A stretch of DNA of 64,000 nucleotides from Pyxicephalus adspersus (Eukaryota > Chordata > Amphibia > Anura > Pyxicephalidae), in NCBI RefSeq assembly GCF_032062135.1, contig NC_092861.1, forward strand, positions 63,766,151-63,830,150, in the 5' to 3' direction. The position numbers and the translations under genes were made by a program. Every line of letters begins with the position of its first letter. Positions within the stretch are counted from its first letter, which is position 1. Under the pieces are notes generated by a model. That model did not search any database and was not told the origin of the DNA. It worked only from the letters and a program-made list of their open reading frames with translations. Positions 25,580 through 36,698 of the stretch are shown in pieces.

Positions 25580-25726
25580 GCTTCAGGTACAAACGGAGAA
25601 GAAAGAACAAATCAATTGAGATTTACCTTTGTACCATCCACTGGAACACTTCCTAGTCAAGTGCTGGTAGGAAAGGATCAACTACCTAAAATTCTAATAG
25701 GCCAAAAAGGAAAAATGAAAAAAAAG
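25580..25726 (+). CDS. MLIP: MLIP exon A (49 codons), N-terminal FTFVP block
   Basis: The exon follows the acceptor 'gttatttcag' and ends at 'aaaaag|gtatta', phase 0 at both ends. It encodes 49 residues starting ASGTNGEE. Residues about 14-18 read FTFVP, followed by PSTGTLPSQ and KDQLPKILI. This matches the N-terminal conserved block of mammalian MLIP (IFTFVP...LPTHTQLADTSKFLVKIPEE). The C-terminal end is lysine-rich (KGKMKKK). A second AG occurs 7 bases further in (exon would start at 25587) but would shift the frame, so it is unlikely to be used productively. No in-frame start codon with a convincing context lies just upstream, so this is an internal exon and the initiator exon is elsewhere. 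The next intron carries the L2 relic. Confidence 0.93.
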
Positions 25727-25744
25727 GTATTACTATATGTAGAA

Positions 25745-26330
25745 TGTGCTCTTATGTAGGGGTGCCTTATTTTCAAAGAAGGACCAATAGATTCTATGAA
25801 TGGGAAAGGTTTATTTACAGTTTAGGATGATATATACATATAACTTACAAAAAAAAAAAAAAAAGGGGGAAGAAGGTAAAGGGTATATAGCAAAGGGAGA
25901 AGAAAGGGGGTCTAGTTCTATCTCTAGCACATGGTCAATCTTTCTCACACAACCATACACACCAGGGTTTTTCTCTTCTTGAACCACACCCCTCTGCAAG
26001 TCCAGAGCGAATCACATTGTTGATTCATCCTTTGTGAAGTCTTGATCAAGAGGTCACACAGGTTGTCCTTGTCCCAGGCTTGGGATTGTAATTACAAACC
26101 CCGACCCCCTCCAGGAAGACTGAAGCAACAGTACACTGGTTTGGGCAGGAACAGGTGGTCAAACTGCCCAATGTTTTAATGATCCTCAGGCATCTGCTTA
26201 TGGAAGATCAATCATTGTCTTTTATGGTTGTTTTAGGGACTGCATCTGTTCCCCCAGATAAAGAGGTTTATAGCTTGCTTTCAAGGAGGCAGAATTATCC
26301 TTACACTATATAAAATGTGCGGGATTCGGA
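25745..26330 (-). mobile_element. possible solo LTR or other insertion, unclassified
   Basis: The stretch 25880-26330 has higher GC than the surrounding intron and no coding content. Read on the minus strand it has a TATA-like 'tttatatagtgtaa' near its start, and its plus strand has an A16 tract at about 25849-25864. That would suit an LTR or a retroposed fragment, but I see no TG...CA termini or target duplication. Weak call. Confidence 0.25.
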
Positions 26331-27539
26331 GGCATGGTGCCAACTTGAAAAGTGTCTCTTAAAACCTTAATATTTACTATAGATATAGTTATCTGCTCAC
26401 CAATTTCTACAGGTGAAAATATATAATAAATGAGTACAGTATATAGCAGGTCATAGTCTCTCTAAAGTATGTAATTACATAAAGAAACTGAATAATCTAC
26501 AAAATTAGTAACCTAAAATTGATGGAATTTTGAGTTAAGAATTGAGTGAAACTTACTTGCACTTGAAGGTCTAGCACAGAGTCAGAAAGGTAACAGCCAT
26601 AGTACAACAAATATATTCATTAACATCTATGGTTGCCACAAAGAGAAGGAAACACAATAAATACAAGAATACCAAACTACAAGAGAACTTTTGTAAAACA
26701 ACCATGGTTTACAATTTTATACTTTAATCCAATATATAGTCCACAAAGCTGAACGCATGTTTGGGTTCCTTCATAGTGCTTTCGGAATTTGCAATATTTT
26801 TACATTTTTCAATAGTACTATTGTAGCAGTTTTACACTTTAGTGTATACCCTCTTGCTGCAGCCATAGGCTGTATTTAACCTGTATTCACGACATAGTGT
26901 CTTAGTTTGAAGGTTTGGAGCAGTAGTGAGGTGGAAGGAATTATTTATACTACAGACTAGCTATATAGGAACCCATTGGACAGAAAGTGTGGAGAAGGTG
27001 TTGAAAATGTAGAATATCCTAAAAAAAATTATTGCCTAGCATTGGTTACATTGACAGAGTCATCCAAGGTATAATGTTTTTAGTTTGAGTTTAATGAGTA
27101 TTTTTTCATAGTGGTAGACTTTATTTATCTTTATTATGTACTCTTTAACTTCTGCTCACCACATTTTTTACATCTTGACTCTGTATTGCTAGCTAAGACT
27201 TTTGGGAGTATTAGGCTGCCAACCCACGTTAAATTTTAGACACTGGAAACAATCTTCCAAAATTATTTCCACTGACTAATAAACCAACAAGTATTTTACA
27301 CACAGCTCCAGTCCTGTTCTATGAAAAAGGGAGGGGGAGGACAAGTGAGCGAGCTCTCTTGTCTTGCATAGCAGTCATTTCATATCATTGTTCATGGATT
27401 TCCCCATGAAGGATCCATGAACAACGTTGGGTCACTGCTATACTCATGTCAGACTGTTGCCCGAGACAAGCACGGCTGTTCATTATTATGATGTGATGGT
27501 TATCTTACATATGTAAGTATTACACGTTAGGTATTCTCA
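26331..27539. other. intronic DNA, no named feature
   Basis: A possible old DNA transposon lies at 27205-27500 ('ctgccaacccacgtt' and a short hairpin 'gttcatggatttccccatga'), but I cannot define its ends. The rest is unremarkable AT-rich intron. Confidence 0.4.
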
Positions 27540-29225
27540 CTAACTTTTGCAGCCTCTTTTCAAAACATTACTCCCTTCTAAATACAACACCTCCTCCCCT
27601 TAAAACTATCTTCTCTCCCCATGCCATAGCTACCTACTTTAAGGATAAAATCATCAGAATTGATGTCTTTTCACACTATTCCACTCCTATCACTATCTAC
27701 CACTTCCACTTGTACATCATCACTAACCTCTTTCAGTACTTTGTTTGGAAAAGGTCTCCTCTCTTCTCCTATCATCCCTGTCTCCTGTCAACTTAACCCA
27801 ATCCCCTCTGACCTACTCAGTGCCCACTTCTTTACCCTGGCGCCTACATTAACTAAAATATTCAACCTTTCCCTTTCTACTGACATCTTCCCCTCAGCTT
27901 TCAAATATGCCATTATTCCCTCTATCCTGAAGAAACACTCACTAGACCCCTCCCTACTTTGTAATTATCATCCTAAATCCCTTCTCTCATATGTTTCCAA
28001 ACTTCTGGAGCAATTTGTCTAAAAAAGACTCACCGACTATCAGATTACCAACTCTCTACTTGTCCCACTTCAGTCTGGTTTTCAAGCTGCTTATTCCATT
28101 AAAACAGCCCTTACTAAAGTGGTCAATGACCTCATCAGAGCTACATCATATGCAAAATTTTCCATCCTCCTCCTAGATCTTTCCTCTGCTTTTGACGCTG
28201 TTGATCATCTTCTTCTACTTCAGATCCTTAACACCATTGGTATTAATGACTCTCACTTGGTTTGCGTTCAATTTGTCTGACAGCTCCTTTCAATTTTTTT
28301 ATTGATAATTCTTCCTCTCCCACTTTCCTCCCTGTTGGTGTTCCTTAAGGGTCAGTCCTTTCTACCAGTTCTTTTCAGTTCATTTTTCTGTACACCTCCT
28401 CACCCAAATTCAAAGCAAACTTTGGCTTACAGTACCATCTGTAAGCAAATGACACACAAAGCTGTCCACCCCTGACTGGTCTCCCTCAGTCCTGGATGAG
28501 GTTTCATGCTGCCTATCAGCCATCTCATCATGGATGTCTGACAGGTTTCTGAAAGGCAAACTGATTAAATAAAAATCACTTTCCAAATCTCACCCTGACA
28601 TCTTTTTAGCTGTAAAAGGACAGGTATTCAACTCCTCACTCTTGTCTTGGTGTCACATTTGATTACCCACTCTCCCTCAACCCTAACATTTAGAACATTT
28701 CCATATTCTGTGACTTTCACCTGTGCAACATCTCCAAAATAAGCTCCCACTTGTCTACAGAGACCTCTAAATTCCTTGTACATTCCTTGCTCTTTATCCT
28801 CTCAGGCTCTCTCCTCTACAAACTATCATGAATGCAGACTTATCCACCCTTCCCACTTATCATCTCCCTCTCTTTGTAATTTTCTACGACACCTTCTATT
28901 TCACCTCAGAATCAAATTCAAGATACTAACTGCTCTCTTTGCTCCTCCAATAACCTACTTATTACTTCCTCACCTCATCACATGCATGACTTCAAGACTT
29001 CTCTAGGGGGTCGTCCCCACTCCCTTGAACTCACTTCTTCCTATTGGATTTGCTCCAAACTAGCCACCATTCCGTACCCTCCCTTCCATTGTATACTACT
29101 TTCTTCCACCTGTTAGATTGTAAGCTCTTTAAGCAGGGTCCCCTCCTCGTCCAGTGTCATTATTTGTATCTGTCTGTCACTTGTAACCCCTATTTGATGT
29201 ACAGCACTGCGTAATTTCACACGCT
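27540..29225 (+). mobile_element. L2-type LINE relic (reverse transcriptase part and 3' end)
   Basis: Scattered over three frames are typical L2/CR1-clade reverse transcriptase phrases: YVSKLLEQFV at about 28000, TNSLLVPLQSGFQAAYSI at about 28050, KVVNDLIRA, then FSILLLDLSSAFDAVDHLLL at about 28160-28220, VGVP.GSVLS at about 28330-28360 and SSWMSDRFLK at about 28520-28560. FDAVDH corresponds to the first catalytic aspartate region; the second (A.DD-like, 'YANDT' at about 28450) is corrupted. The 3' end has 'agattgtaagctctttaagc' and 'tgtacagcactgcgtaattt', the usual L2 tail. Stops and frameshifts occur throughout, and the endonuclease region is missing. Inactive. Confidence 0.88.
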
Positions 29226-29814
29226 GAATTTCACTTATGGTTTTTACATTGAAAACATATCAGCAGAGTAAAGTAAGGGTATGGTGTGACCAAGCATACA
29301 ACACTACAGGCATTACACGCAAGCAGATAAAGAAACCAGATCACCATAATACAGTGTCCTATCTTCAATAATTTCACCAGCAAATACTGAAATGTATTTT
29401 GAAGGGTATTATTTTTAAATGAACAGTCTTGATACACACAGTTGTGTAACAGAGTGATCCTGGCATGCTTGTAACATTGTTATCTACAGCTACAGCAACA
29501 ACCTATGCTTGGAGATACACTTAAAATGTTTCCCATACATGATTCAGAAGGGAGATAATTGTGTTGTGTTGAATCACATCCTGACCAGTCTGATGCAATT
29601 ATAATTAAATTATTAAAAATTGAAAATATATTTTGGTATACATAATATATTATCTGTAGGTGCAATGTACATGATATATAACACCAGCCTTTTCTAGTCA
29701 TTAAAACAAAAACCTAAAACTAGAACTAAAACACAGATTATAAAGCAAGTCAATAAAACATCTTTAAATAAATTTACACCAGCATATATAACAAGCTACT
29801 TATTTTCTTTAAAG
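29226..29814. other. intronic DNA before MLIP exon B
   Basis: AT-rich intron with no named element; it ends in the exon B acceptor. Confidence 0.6.
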
Positions 29815-30168
29815 CCTGCAGAATGTGAAAGGAACTTGGAGATAAAAACACATGAACCTTCTGAGAGTTTTTTAGATTCATTTCGCAAAGAGAAATCTGG
29901 AGAAGAGGCTGCATCAAACAAACTGGAAGAAATAAAACATAATGACCTTTTCATAGCAGAATTTGTTGTAGTAATGGACTCTGATGATGGGGAAGATGAA
30001 AAATTCACAAAAAAGAAAATAGAAGCAAAGGACTATGAATTCCTAAGAGCACAACAATCAGCCATAACACAGCCCAAAGAAGTTCTATCAGAAGCAAATG
30101 TTCATACAAGTGATTACCCCGCAACACAACAAGTGTTCAGACCTGATATGGATGACCTGGAACTTGAG
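29815..30168 (+). CDS. MLIP: MLIP exon B (118 codons), acidic DLF-AEF-DSDDGEDE block
   Basis: The acceptor 'tctttaaag' precedes 29815 and the donor is 'cttgag|gtacaa'; both boundaries are phase 0. The 118 residues begin PAECERNLEIKTHEPSESF. Residues about 43-62 hold the block HNDLFIAEFVVVMDSDDGED, which parallels the mammalian MLIP block SDLFKAEYVLIVDSEGEDE. A lysine/glutamate-rich stretch follows (KKKIEAKDYEFL), then a polar tail ending PDMDDLELE. A competing AG at 29820-29821 would start the exon at 29822 in the wrong phase, so 29815 is preferred. If the donor is missed, the reading frame runs into the intron and stops at about 30255. The mammalian MLIP lamin-binding region lies in the N-terminal part of the protein; assigning it to exons A-B here is inference. 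Confidence 0.94.
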
Positions 30169-30789
30169 GTACAATTTATTTCTTTAACTATTAATCCTCG
30201 ATTTGGCACGCACATTTATTACCTTATACAGTTTACATGTTTGGTTTTTGTTTGATACAATAAGAAAATGTTACATTTTACAAAAAATATTATTTATGTT
30301 ATATTAAAACTTGAAAAATTGACACAAGCATATATTATAACAATGTATGGAAACCTGTAGGAGTTTTGTTGGTAAAATGACATTTACGCCTTACAAAACA
30401 ATTGTCACATAGCTTAGTAAATGTGGTAAAAATGTAAAAAATATATATTTTTGCATGTTTTGCCTAATTCACTAACATTAAGGAAATCTTTACTTGTAAG
30501 GTAATAATTTACTTTCCTAAGCGAACAGATTGTGTTCATTTTGTTAGTAAGACCCTGTATTATGTGTGAGATGCAAATATATATGGTGTATGTGACAAAT
30601 GACCTTAACTGTGTTTAAAATCTTTTAAATCCAATAATGAACTAGAAACAAAAGTGAAAATGTCAACATCTACAATAAACACATTTGAAAACATATAAAA
30701 ATATAAACACCATACAAGGCAAAAACATAGCAGACCTGTAATTAGAATGACTCCAACTGTTTTAATTGTTTCTTTTTTTTTTTTTGTAG
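30169..30789 (+). other. MLIP: MLIP intron B-C (621 bases)
   Basis: AT-rich intron with a T13 run just before the acceptor. No repeat or RNA recognised. Confidence 0.8.
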
Positions 30790-32181
30790 CATCATTTGTA
30801 CCTGCCTACCTCTGATGTGAACTCATACAGGTTTCAATTAACTAATTTATCTCACTCATCTAAGGGAATATCAAAATATAACAGAAGTATGTTTCCATCT
30901 GAGCCTGTGATTCTAAATGAAAAGACAGAAAATATTAACACATTTTCTGAACCATTGCTATCGCAAGATGCAAATTATTTGAATGTTTTAATGCCAAATT
31001 TACACCCACAACATTCTCTGACTTCTCTTAGTCACTCACAAATACCAAGGCAGAACATTGCTTCTGGGAAATCTATAAGATCTAATGCAATGTCACCTCT
31101 GCCTATAAGGATTATTAAACACCCTTTATGTCGAAGCCCTAGCCCACTCGGCTCTCAACTTTTTGGGTCCTCTTCATCCATATGTAGTGTGAATGACTTC
31201 CAGTCTCCAGTTTCAAGACCCGATTCTATGTCTCGGCTTTCATTTCTAACATCTTTGCTAAAATCCAAAAAATCAGCCTATGATAGAACCATTTCCCCTG
31301 ATCCAAATCCATATAATACTGGGGTTAAGTCAACCTCACAGTTTTACAAGACTACAAGAAATTCAAGTCCACCAAGAAAATCACAATCTTGTTTTGCCCT
31401 TTATTACCCAAAAGACTTAAACATTTCAGATGTCCAAAGAAAATATGAAAAACAAAATCTGCCATCGCCTTCTGCTTCAGATATTTTACATAGTGAATCC
31501 ATATTCCAGTCAAAGACTCTCAGAAGTCTTTCTCCTGAGTCAATACCAATAAAGTCATCTTCATGTTCATTTGTTTCTCGAAAAGGGGTTGTGTCACCAT
31601 TGTTGGAACTACCCCAACAACCAAATACAATATTTCATTCTAGCAGAGAAAATATGTTATCTCGCAATGAAAAGCCACCATTGAACAAAGAGTCTTATAC
31701 ACCTTTGAAAAAATATTCTGTTCTGGGCAGATCTAGAAGAGTTACATTATTTCCACCTCCTTCACACTTTCATCAGTCAATCTCGACCAGCCAAAAACAA
31801 AATGTGATGCCATATATAAAAAAATATGTGCCAGTCAAAGGGAACTTAAGGCCATCTTTTAGCTTGAATGAGAATTTAGATAGGAACTGTGCAAGATCTG
31901 CTTCACCTATGGAAATCACAGAAAGCTACATGCTTCCTCCATCTTATCCCAACACTTACCAACTATTTAATGAAAATGTAGATTCAGGATTCAATGTTTC
32001 ATCACTTCCTTTAAGTTACAAACACCATTGTGAGAGTTCTGAAGAATTATCAAGAAACTACACTCCTATGTGCACATCGCCTACTAACATTTTGGGATCA
32101 CCAAGGTCGATGTTGTCAAGATCCTGTGAACAGCGATCAGCAAGTTCATTATCTCAAAGGTCTGACCAGGAAAATAAACAG
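30790..32181 (+). CDS. MLIP: MLIP large exon C (464 codons), Ser/Pro-rich
   Basis: The acceptor is 'tttttttgtag|catcat' and the donor 'aacag|gtaatt'; phase 0 on both sides, 1,392 bases without a stop. It starts HHLYLPTSDVNSYRF. The sequence is rich in serine and proline, with many S-P or T-P sites: RSPSPLG, SPVSRPDSMSRLSFL, TISPDP, NSSPPRKSQS, LRSLSPES, RSASPMEI, CTSPTNILGSPRS. Short basic patches include LKSKKSA and LGRSRRVTLFPPP. Long mammalian MLIP isoforms (about 990 residues, against about 460 for short ones) differ by one very large exon, and this is its likely counterpart. Being symmetric in phase, it can be skipped to give the short form. If the intron is retained, the frame runs 35 more codons to a stop at 32287-32289. 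Confidence 0.92.
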
Positions 32182-32716
32182 GTAATTCCGTGCATATTGC
32201 CTGCATCTTGTATGATTAGTACATTTGTGTGGCTTAATTGTGTAGTGGACCTAACTCACACATTTTTCCTGCTTATTTATTTAGCATAAGGACTCCTGCC
32301 TTTTATTAACCTATTTATTATTTAGCATTCTGTATGTTCTTTAACTCAATGCACACCTACTTTGAATATCTTCCACAACACTGGTGTTCAAAAACAAAAG
32401 TGAATGTTTATTACATCAATCAATAGTTAATAGGATGTAATAGTCCCCTCACATGGATAAACACTCTAATGTGGTAGTTACAGTTACGTTAACAGCTACA
32501 AGAAGTAAGTGTGAAATTGTAAATATGTTAATATATAAAATTATATATAAAAAAATGTTAGCACAGCAATAGTAGCACAACAACAGTGAAGCAAGGTCCA
32601 CATTAAGTCCTCAAGCAATGAACGTTAGGAGACGAATGCAATATAAAGATGAACAAATGAGCATACACACTAAGCAAACAATAAAATAACCCAACTTTTA
32701 TTTTTTTTTTTTGTAG
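32182..32716 (+). other. MLIP: MLIP intron C-D (535 bases)
   Basis: Simple AT-rich intron. A 'tatataaaattatatataaa' patch occurs at 32531-32550. It ends in a long T run and TTGTAG. Confidence 0.8.
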
Positions 32717-32788
32717 GCATACAAGATCAAGTCAAGTTACAAATCTTTTGCAGCAATTCCTACAAATACATTACTTCGAGATCAAAAG
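32717..32788 (+). CDS. MLIP: MLIP exon D (24 codons), SSYK-FAAIPTNTLL block
   Basis: The exon follows a long T tract ending 'ttttttgtag' and ends at 'caaaag|gttagt', phase 0 at each end. It encodes AYKIKSSYKSFAAIPTNTLL plus RDQK, 24 residues. This is the clearest match to mammalian MLIP, where the equivalent block reads YKTKSSYKAFAAIPTNTLLLEQK: same length, with only a few substitutions. The block is probably a conserved interaction segment, but I know of no defined function for it. The preceding intron is 535 bases, and the following one is 3,760 bases and rich in repeats. Confidence 0.96.
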
Positions 32789-33689
32789 GTTAGTGAATGT
32801 TTATAGTGATAGATAATGTTTTAATATAATGCAAATACATGTAGAATCAAAGCCAGTTCATTTCAAGTACTTGTAATATAGACATGTATATTTGTTATCA
32901 TATTGCTTATAGCTTACAGAGGTAGGATACTTTTTTTTAATACCTCAGTTTTTACACAGAAAATGGCATAGGTTTACAGGTTTTGAAGACAAAGTTATAC
33001 CACAACAGTCTGTCATGTGTTGTTTCCTAATGTCCAATAGTATTAATAATAATTATAATATTATTTGGTTATAAACAGATGAATGTGGGCTAATCTGTCT
33101 TGTCTTGGCAAGTGCACATGGTCTTTGGAGTTTCAATACAACTATGTATGTGTATTGCCATGGCAATATTGACATCAAAATGCAAAATAATATAAATATG
33201 TATAAATTACTTATTACTCAGAACACCTAGTGAATCAGTGCATTTTTTCGTTCTCTTTCAGTATTTATTGGAATAAAATATCAGACATGTAGCAGAATAT
33301 TGTTTGGAATGAATCTAATTCACTCAAAAGAGACTATTTATAAACGTTGAAAGCATTAAAATCAAGTAGAAAAATGAATGAATCACATACACATAAAAGT
33401 TGATGCACCCATGCTCTAATTGAGTTCTGTATGAAAAACGTGTACAATTTGGATAAAAGTTGGCTAAATCTTAGGTAAAAACATTTAAAATGGACTTGCA
33501 TTGTAGGAGTCAGCAGTAAAGCACAAGCATTGTGTATCACTACAAATCAGGAAGTAAAACCTGCATTTGTATTTTGCTATTACGGGTGTATGTGTGTTTA
33601 TACACAGTATACCTACATTAGGTTCTACATTATAAATATATTATAGTACAGTTAGCCCCAAAATAAAATTCTGGTTGAGTATTAATTCA
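32789..33689 (+). other. MLIP: 5' part of MLIP intron D-E
   Basis: AT-rich, no named element; short chance frames only. Confidence 0.6.
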
Positions 33690-34440
33690 TGCCTAGGTTG
33701 TGGCACTGTCCCCCTGGGAGACAGCACTACTAGGGGCGCTATGGCTTGCACGGAGGTGGTGTGAGCCCTGAGAAGGGCCAAGGCACAGAGTCTAAGCAGT
33801 AATCAGGTCTTCTCCAGGGCCTCTAGTGGTGAGGATGTTGCGCTGCTGGTTACTGCCAGGTTGCTGTCTTTGGGCACACCAGGGTGGGCAAGATGATACA
33901 CGGTATCAAATCACTAAGCAAAAGAATAGTGAAGGAAGGCCAGGGTCTAGGTAGGCAGCAAGCAAGAGAGGTCAGGTTACAAGCCAGGGTCAAATACCAG
34001 GTATCCAGGAAACAAACACCAGTGACACAAAGCTGCTGCAAACACAGGGAACACAGGAGACACTGGAAGCAACAGGAGGCACAGGTGACACAGTAATATC
34101 CACAGACTGAGAGCAACACTGGAACAGCACAAGGGAATGGGCTGAAAACAGACTGGACAACAAGGGGTTAACACAGGAGCTGGACAGAGGAATCACTGAA
34201 TTAAATAACAGGTGTACAGAAAGTAGCTCAACAGAATTAGGGACTCAGCACTAGTGGGGACACGTTGCATGAATGCAGAGTGCTGTGTCTGAGCTAGCCA
34301 AATAGCCAGGGATGATTAGGAGGCTATTTCCTGATCGGTCGGCGAAACTGATAAAGCTTGCTAGCATAGGCACGCTCAGAGTCAGAACTGCCCACATGCA
34401 GAGGCGTCTGCGATTTAGTGACGAAGAGTGTGACAGGCAC
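33690..34440 (+). repeat. dispersed repeat, plus copy of the 18131-18892 family
   Basis: GC-richer insertion in the intron. It contains 'cacagagtctaagcagtaat', 'gtcttctccagggcctctag', 'tggtgaggatgttg' and 'actgccaggttgct', followed by 'aggtcaggttacaagccagg' and many 'cacagg' words, and closes near 'cgaagagtgtgacagg'. The phrase order equals the minus-strand copy at 18131-18892. The overlapping frames on the minus strand (leucine/cysteine-rich) are repeat artefacts. Confidence 0.75.
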
Positions 34441-34689
34441 CTTCTGATTTAAGGGGTGCAACCTCAGATTTTAGCACCTGAAAGAAAAACCATGAGTGCA
34501 CACTGGAAGGTGGGTCCACAAGTGTGTTAAAGCAAGTGATCCTGGGGACTAATGGCTGTGTGTGGCTGTGCTAGAGAGGGCTAAGCCATGGAATACCCCA
34601 CACAAAAATTGTTGGCAAGTTGGCTAGAAATTTTATATTGTTTTAGAAGAGAAGATTTTATGTTTGTTGGAAGAAATAGAACACACATA
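34441..34689. other. intronic DNA, no named feature
   Basis: Short spacer between two repeats, nothing recognised. Confidence 0.4.
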
Positions 34690-34870
34690 CTTTATGTACT
34701 CCAATATAAAGAGTTTGGAATATAAACCAAGGTTTATCTGAAAACAATAGGCACAAGGCACTGACTTGAGTGTAAACCTAGGCACAAAATGCAGCTGTCA
34801 CTGCTACCATTCAAAACATTAATCAACAAAAATGCCAATAAAATAACATGAATAAAAAATATATTATATG
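34690..34870 (+). repeat. 'GGAATATAAACCAAGG' repeat, second copy
   Basis: 'gtttggaatataaaccaagg' and 'gacttgagtgtaaacctagg' resemble the 'tacttgaatataaaccaaga' copy at 11340. Probably the widespread 'TATACTCGAGTATAA' repeat, badly decayed. Confidence 0.5.
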
Positions 34871-35514
34871 ATTAAAATTACCAAATTTAAAGGGACAGGT
34901 GACAATGACAAGGGCTGGAGTGACAGTGACAAGGGATAGAGTGACCGATAATCAGAGCTATTAAGAGGGCCCTTTAGGAGATACATAGGCTAGGGTAAAT
35001 GTGACAGTCTGTCATTGACAGATAAAAAATGTAGTATTTATTTTTTTAAAACAACATGACCCCGGTATTGAGGTAGGTGGAGGTTTGCAGGTGGGAAACC
35101 TAATAGAATCTGCAAACTACCTTTAATAAAGGAGCACTCAGAGTTTTGGATTTTCTTAAACCCTGAAGTTGATTTACTGAATGACAGTGTTTCTTCTCAA
35201 CAGAAAGACAAAAAAATCCCTTTAGCATTGCTCAAAAAGACATTGCTAAAATCTGAATGTATTTGCTTCAGATATCATTGCATAATATATATAGACTATA
35301 ACATTTCAGTTGTTTTTTTATCACATCTGACATACAGAGCTTTTTTTTCACTGTGTGCATGGAACGTTTATATTCTACATGATTTTCTCACCTAGTACAA
35401 TAAGCTTGATTAAAAGCAGTAAAATATAAAAACCACTTGATTACTATGATTCACCACTAAATGATCCAACCTAGGGATGCACCACTCCAAGCTTCAAAAA
35501 GAAGTTTGGTTGTA
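34871..35514. other. intronic DNA, no named feature
   Basis: Contains a short direct repeat ('gtgacaatgacaagggctgg' / 'gtgacagtgacaagggatag', 34900-34945). Otherwise ordinary AT-rich intron. Confidence 0.45.
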
Positions 35515-35571
35515 TATTTAATGTACAGCACTGCATATTATGTTGGCACTAAATAAATCCTGTTTAATAAT
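35515..35571 (+). repeat. isolated L2/SINE-type 3' tail
   Basis: 'aatgtacagcactgcatatt' and 'atgttggcactaaataaatc', followed by AATAATAA, is the 3' tail shared by the L2 relic (29200) and the SINEs (13819, 41640). Only the tail is present. Confidence 0.75.
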
Positions 35572-35740
35572 AAAATCAGCCTCCCGGGATGCATGACACA
35601 GGTATCCCGGGAAACTCTGCGCTCCCAATAATTCTTGGTTGTTGTGGTGCTGTACTTAAAAAAACAAACTAAAAAAAACAACAATTTGTCTACCCTTCTA
35701 TGTAAAGTTAAAATGTTGAGTTTAGGTATGCTTTAATGAT
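35572..35740 (+). mobile_element. MITE pair member: 'CCTCCCGGGATGC...TTTAGGTATGCTTTA'
   Basis: 'cctcccgggatgcatgacac', 'aggtatcccgggaa', 'gtgctgtacttaaaaaa' and 'ttgagtttaggtatgcttta' recur in order at 63843-63987. An internal hairpin is formed by CCCGGGAT and ATCCCGGG. The class is unknown. Confidence 0.7.
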
Positions 35741-35964
35741 TGAGTTAGCAATTGTATTCATTTGTAGCCAATGCTGATTTGTAATTGTTATGATTTTAAA
35801 ACACAAAGAATTTTAAAACACCAGTTGCTGAACTGCAACTGAAGAGGACTTAATTCAATCTCATTCAACCTAGCAATGGTCTGCATCTAAGAAACTCATT
35901 GCAAAGTATTGTTGGTATTATTAAACAGGTACTGTACAGTAAATAGGGAATATCATTTTTTATA

Positions 35965-36020
<56 letters not shown>

Positions 36021-36548
36021 CTTTTCTGACTCAAGTGACAAAGGCTATAGGATCTTTCTGATGCTTAACCTCTAAGGTTTTCAGCCAGCAGCCAGAAGTT
36101 CACATTTTTTAAAATTTGTGAATCCTACTGAATTTTTGTTAAGCTATGGGAGCAGAAAACCCTAACTCCAACCCTATTATCCGAGCTCAAGGATAAGCAT
36201 TTAAATATAGTTGGCCTCTAGAGTCAATAAATATACCTGTCATTTTACTTTTACCACTGGGTTTTCCCCAATCCCCTCTGTATTTGAATGGCAGCTCCAT
36301 TTTTTTCATAGTGAAAATGAACATTATTTGTTAAAATTTCTGCCTCTACTTTTATAGGCTTGGGTGGCACATCTGTTTGGTAGGAGAGCAGGAAACTGTA
36401 AATACTAATTTAGAGAAATCAAGGCATAACCACTGAATGGGCCCCTACCACAAACCTTGTCCCATTCTTTAAATTTACCCCACCTAAAGCAAGCATTTGT
36501 ACCAGTAGAAACCTCTCTGAATATGTATATTAAAAATTGTTTTTTTAG
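35741..36548. other. MLIP: 3' part of MLIP intron D-E
   Basis: Contains the (TG)(TA)n tract at 35961-36017; the rest is unremarkable. Ends with the exon E acceptor. Confidence 0.6.
35961..36017. repeat. (TG)n(TA)n microsatellite
   Basis: A few TG units run into about 20 TA units inside the MLIP intron. Confidence 0.95.
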
Positions 36549-36611
36549 GCAATTGATAAACCTGAAATAACCACTACTTCAAGTAAAGAAAATATGGATC
36601 CACATCAAGAG
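36549..36611 (+). CDS. MLIP: MLIP exon E (21 codons)
   Basis: The acceptor 'gttttttag' and donor 'caagag|gtaact' frame 63 bases in phase 0. The 21 residues read AIDKPEITTTSSKENMDPHQ followed by E. Mammalian MLIP has ALDEPAKTESVSKDNTLEPP at the same position, directly after the EQK end of the preceding exon, so the correspondence is good although the residues are polar and only moderately conserved. It lies just 87 bases before the next exon, so E and the next exon may be recognised together across one short intron. Confidence 0.93.
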
Positions 36612-36698
36612 GTAACTTTCTTTTTTTCCTTCACTTTTTTTTTTGTATTGATCATTTTAATAAATGACTGCAGGTAAATAATATTTTATGTTTTTCAG
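36612..36698 (+). other. MLIP: MLIP short intron E-F (87 bases)
   Basis: Only 87 bases, against kilobases elsewhere in the gene. Its length is a multiple of three, but a TAA arises in frame after AGG, so retention would truncate the protein. In its middle 'tgactgcag|gtaaat' (36664-36679) places a 3' site directly before a 5' site. Confidence 0.9.
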
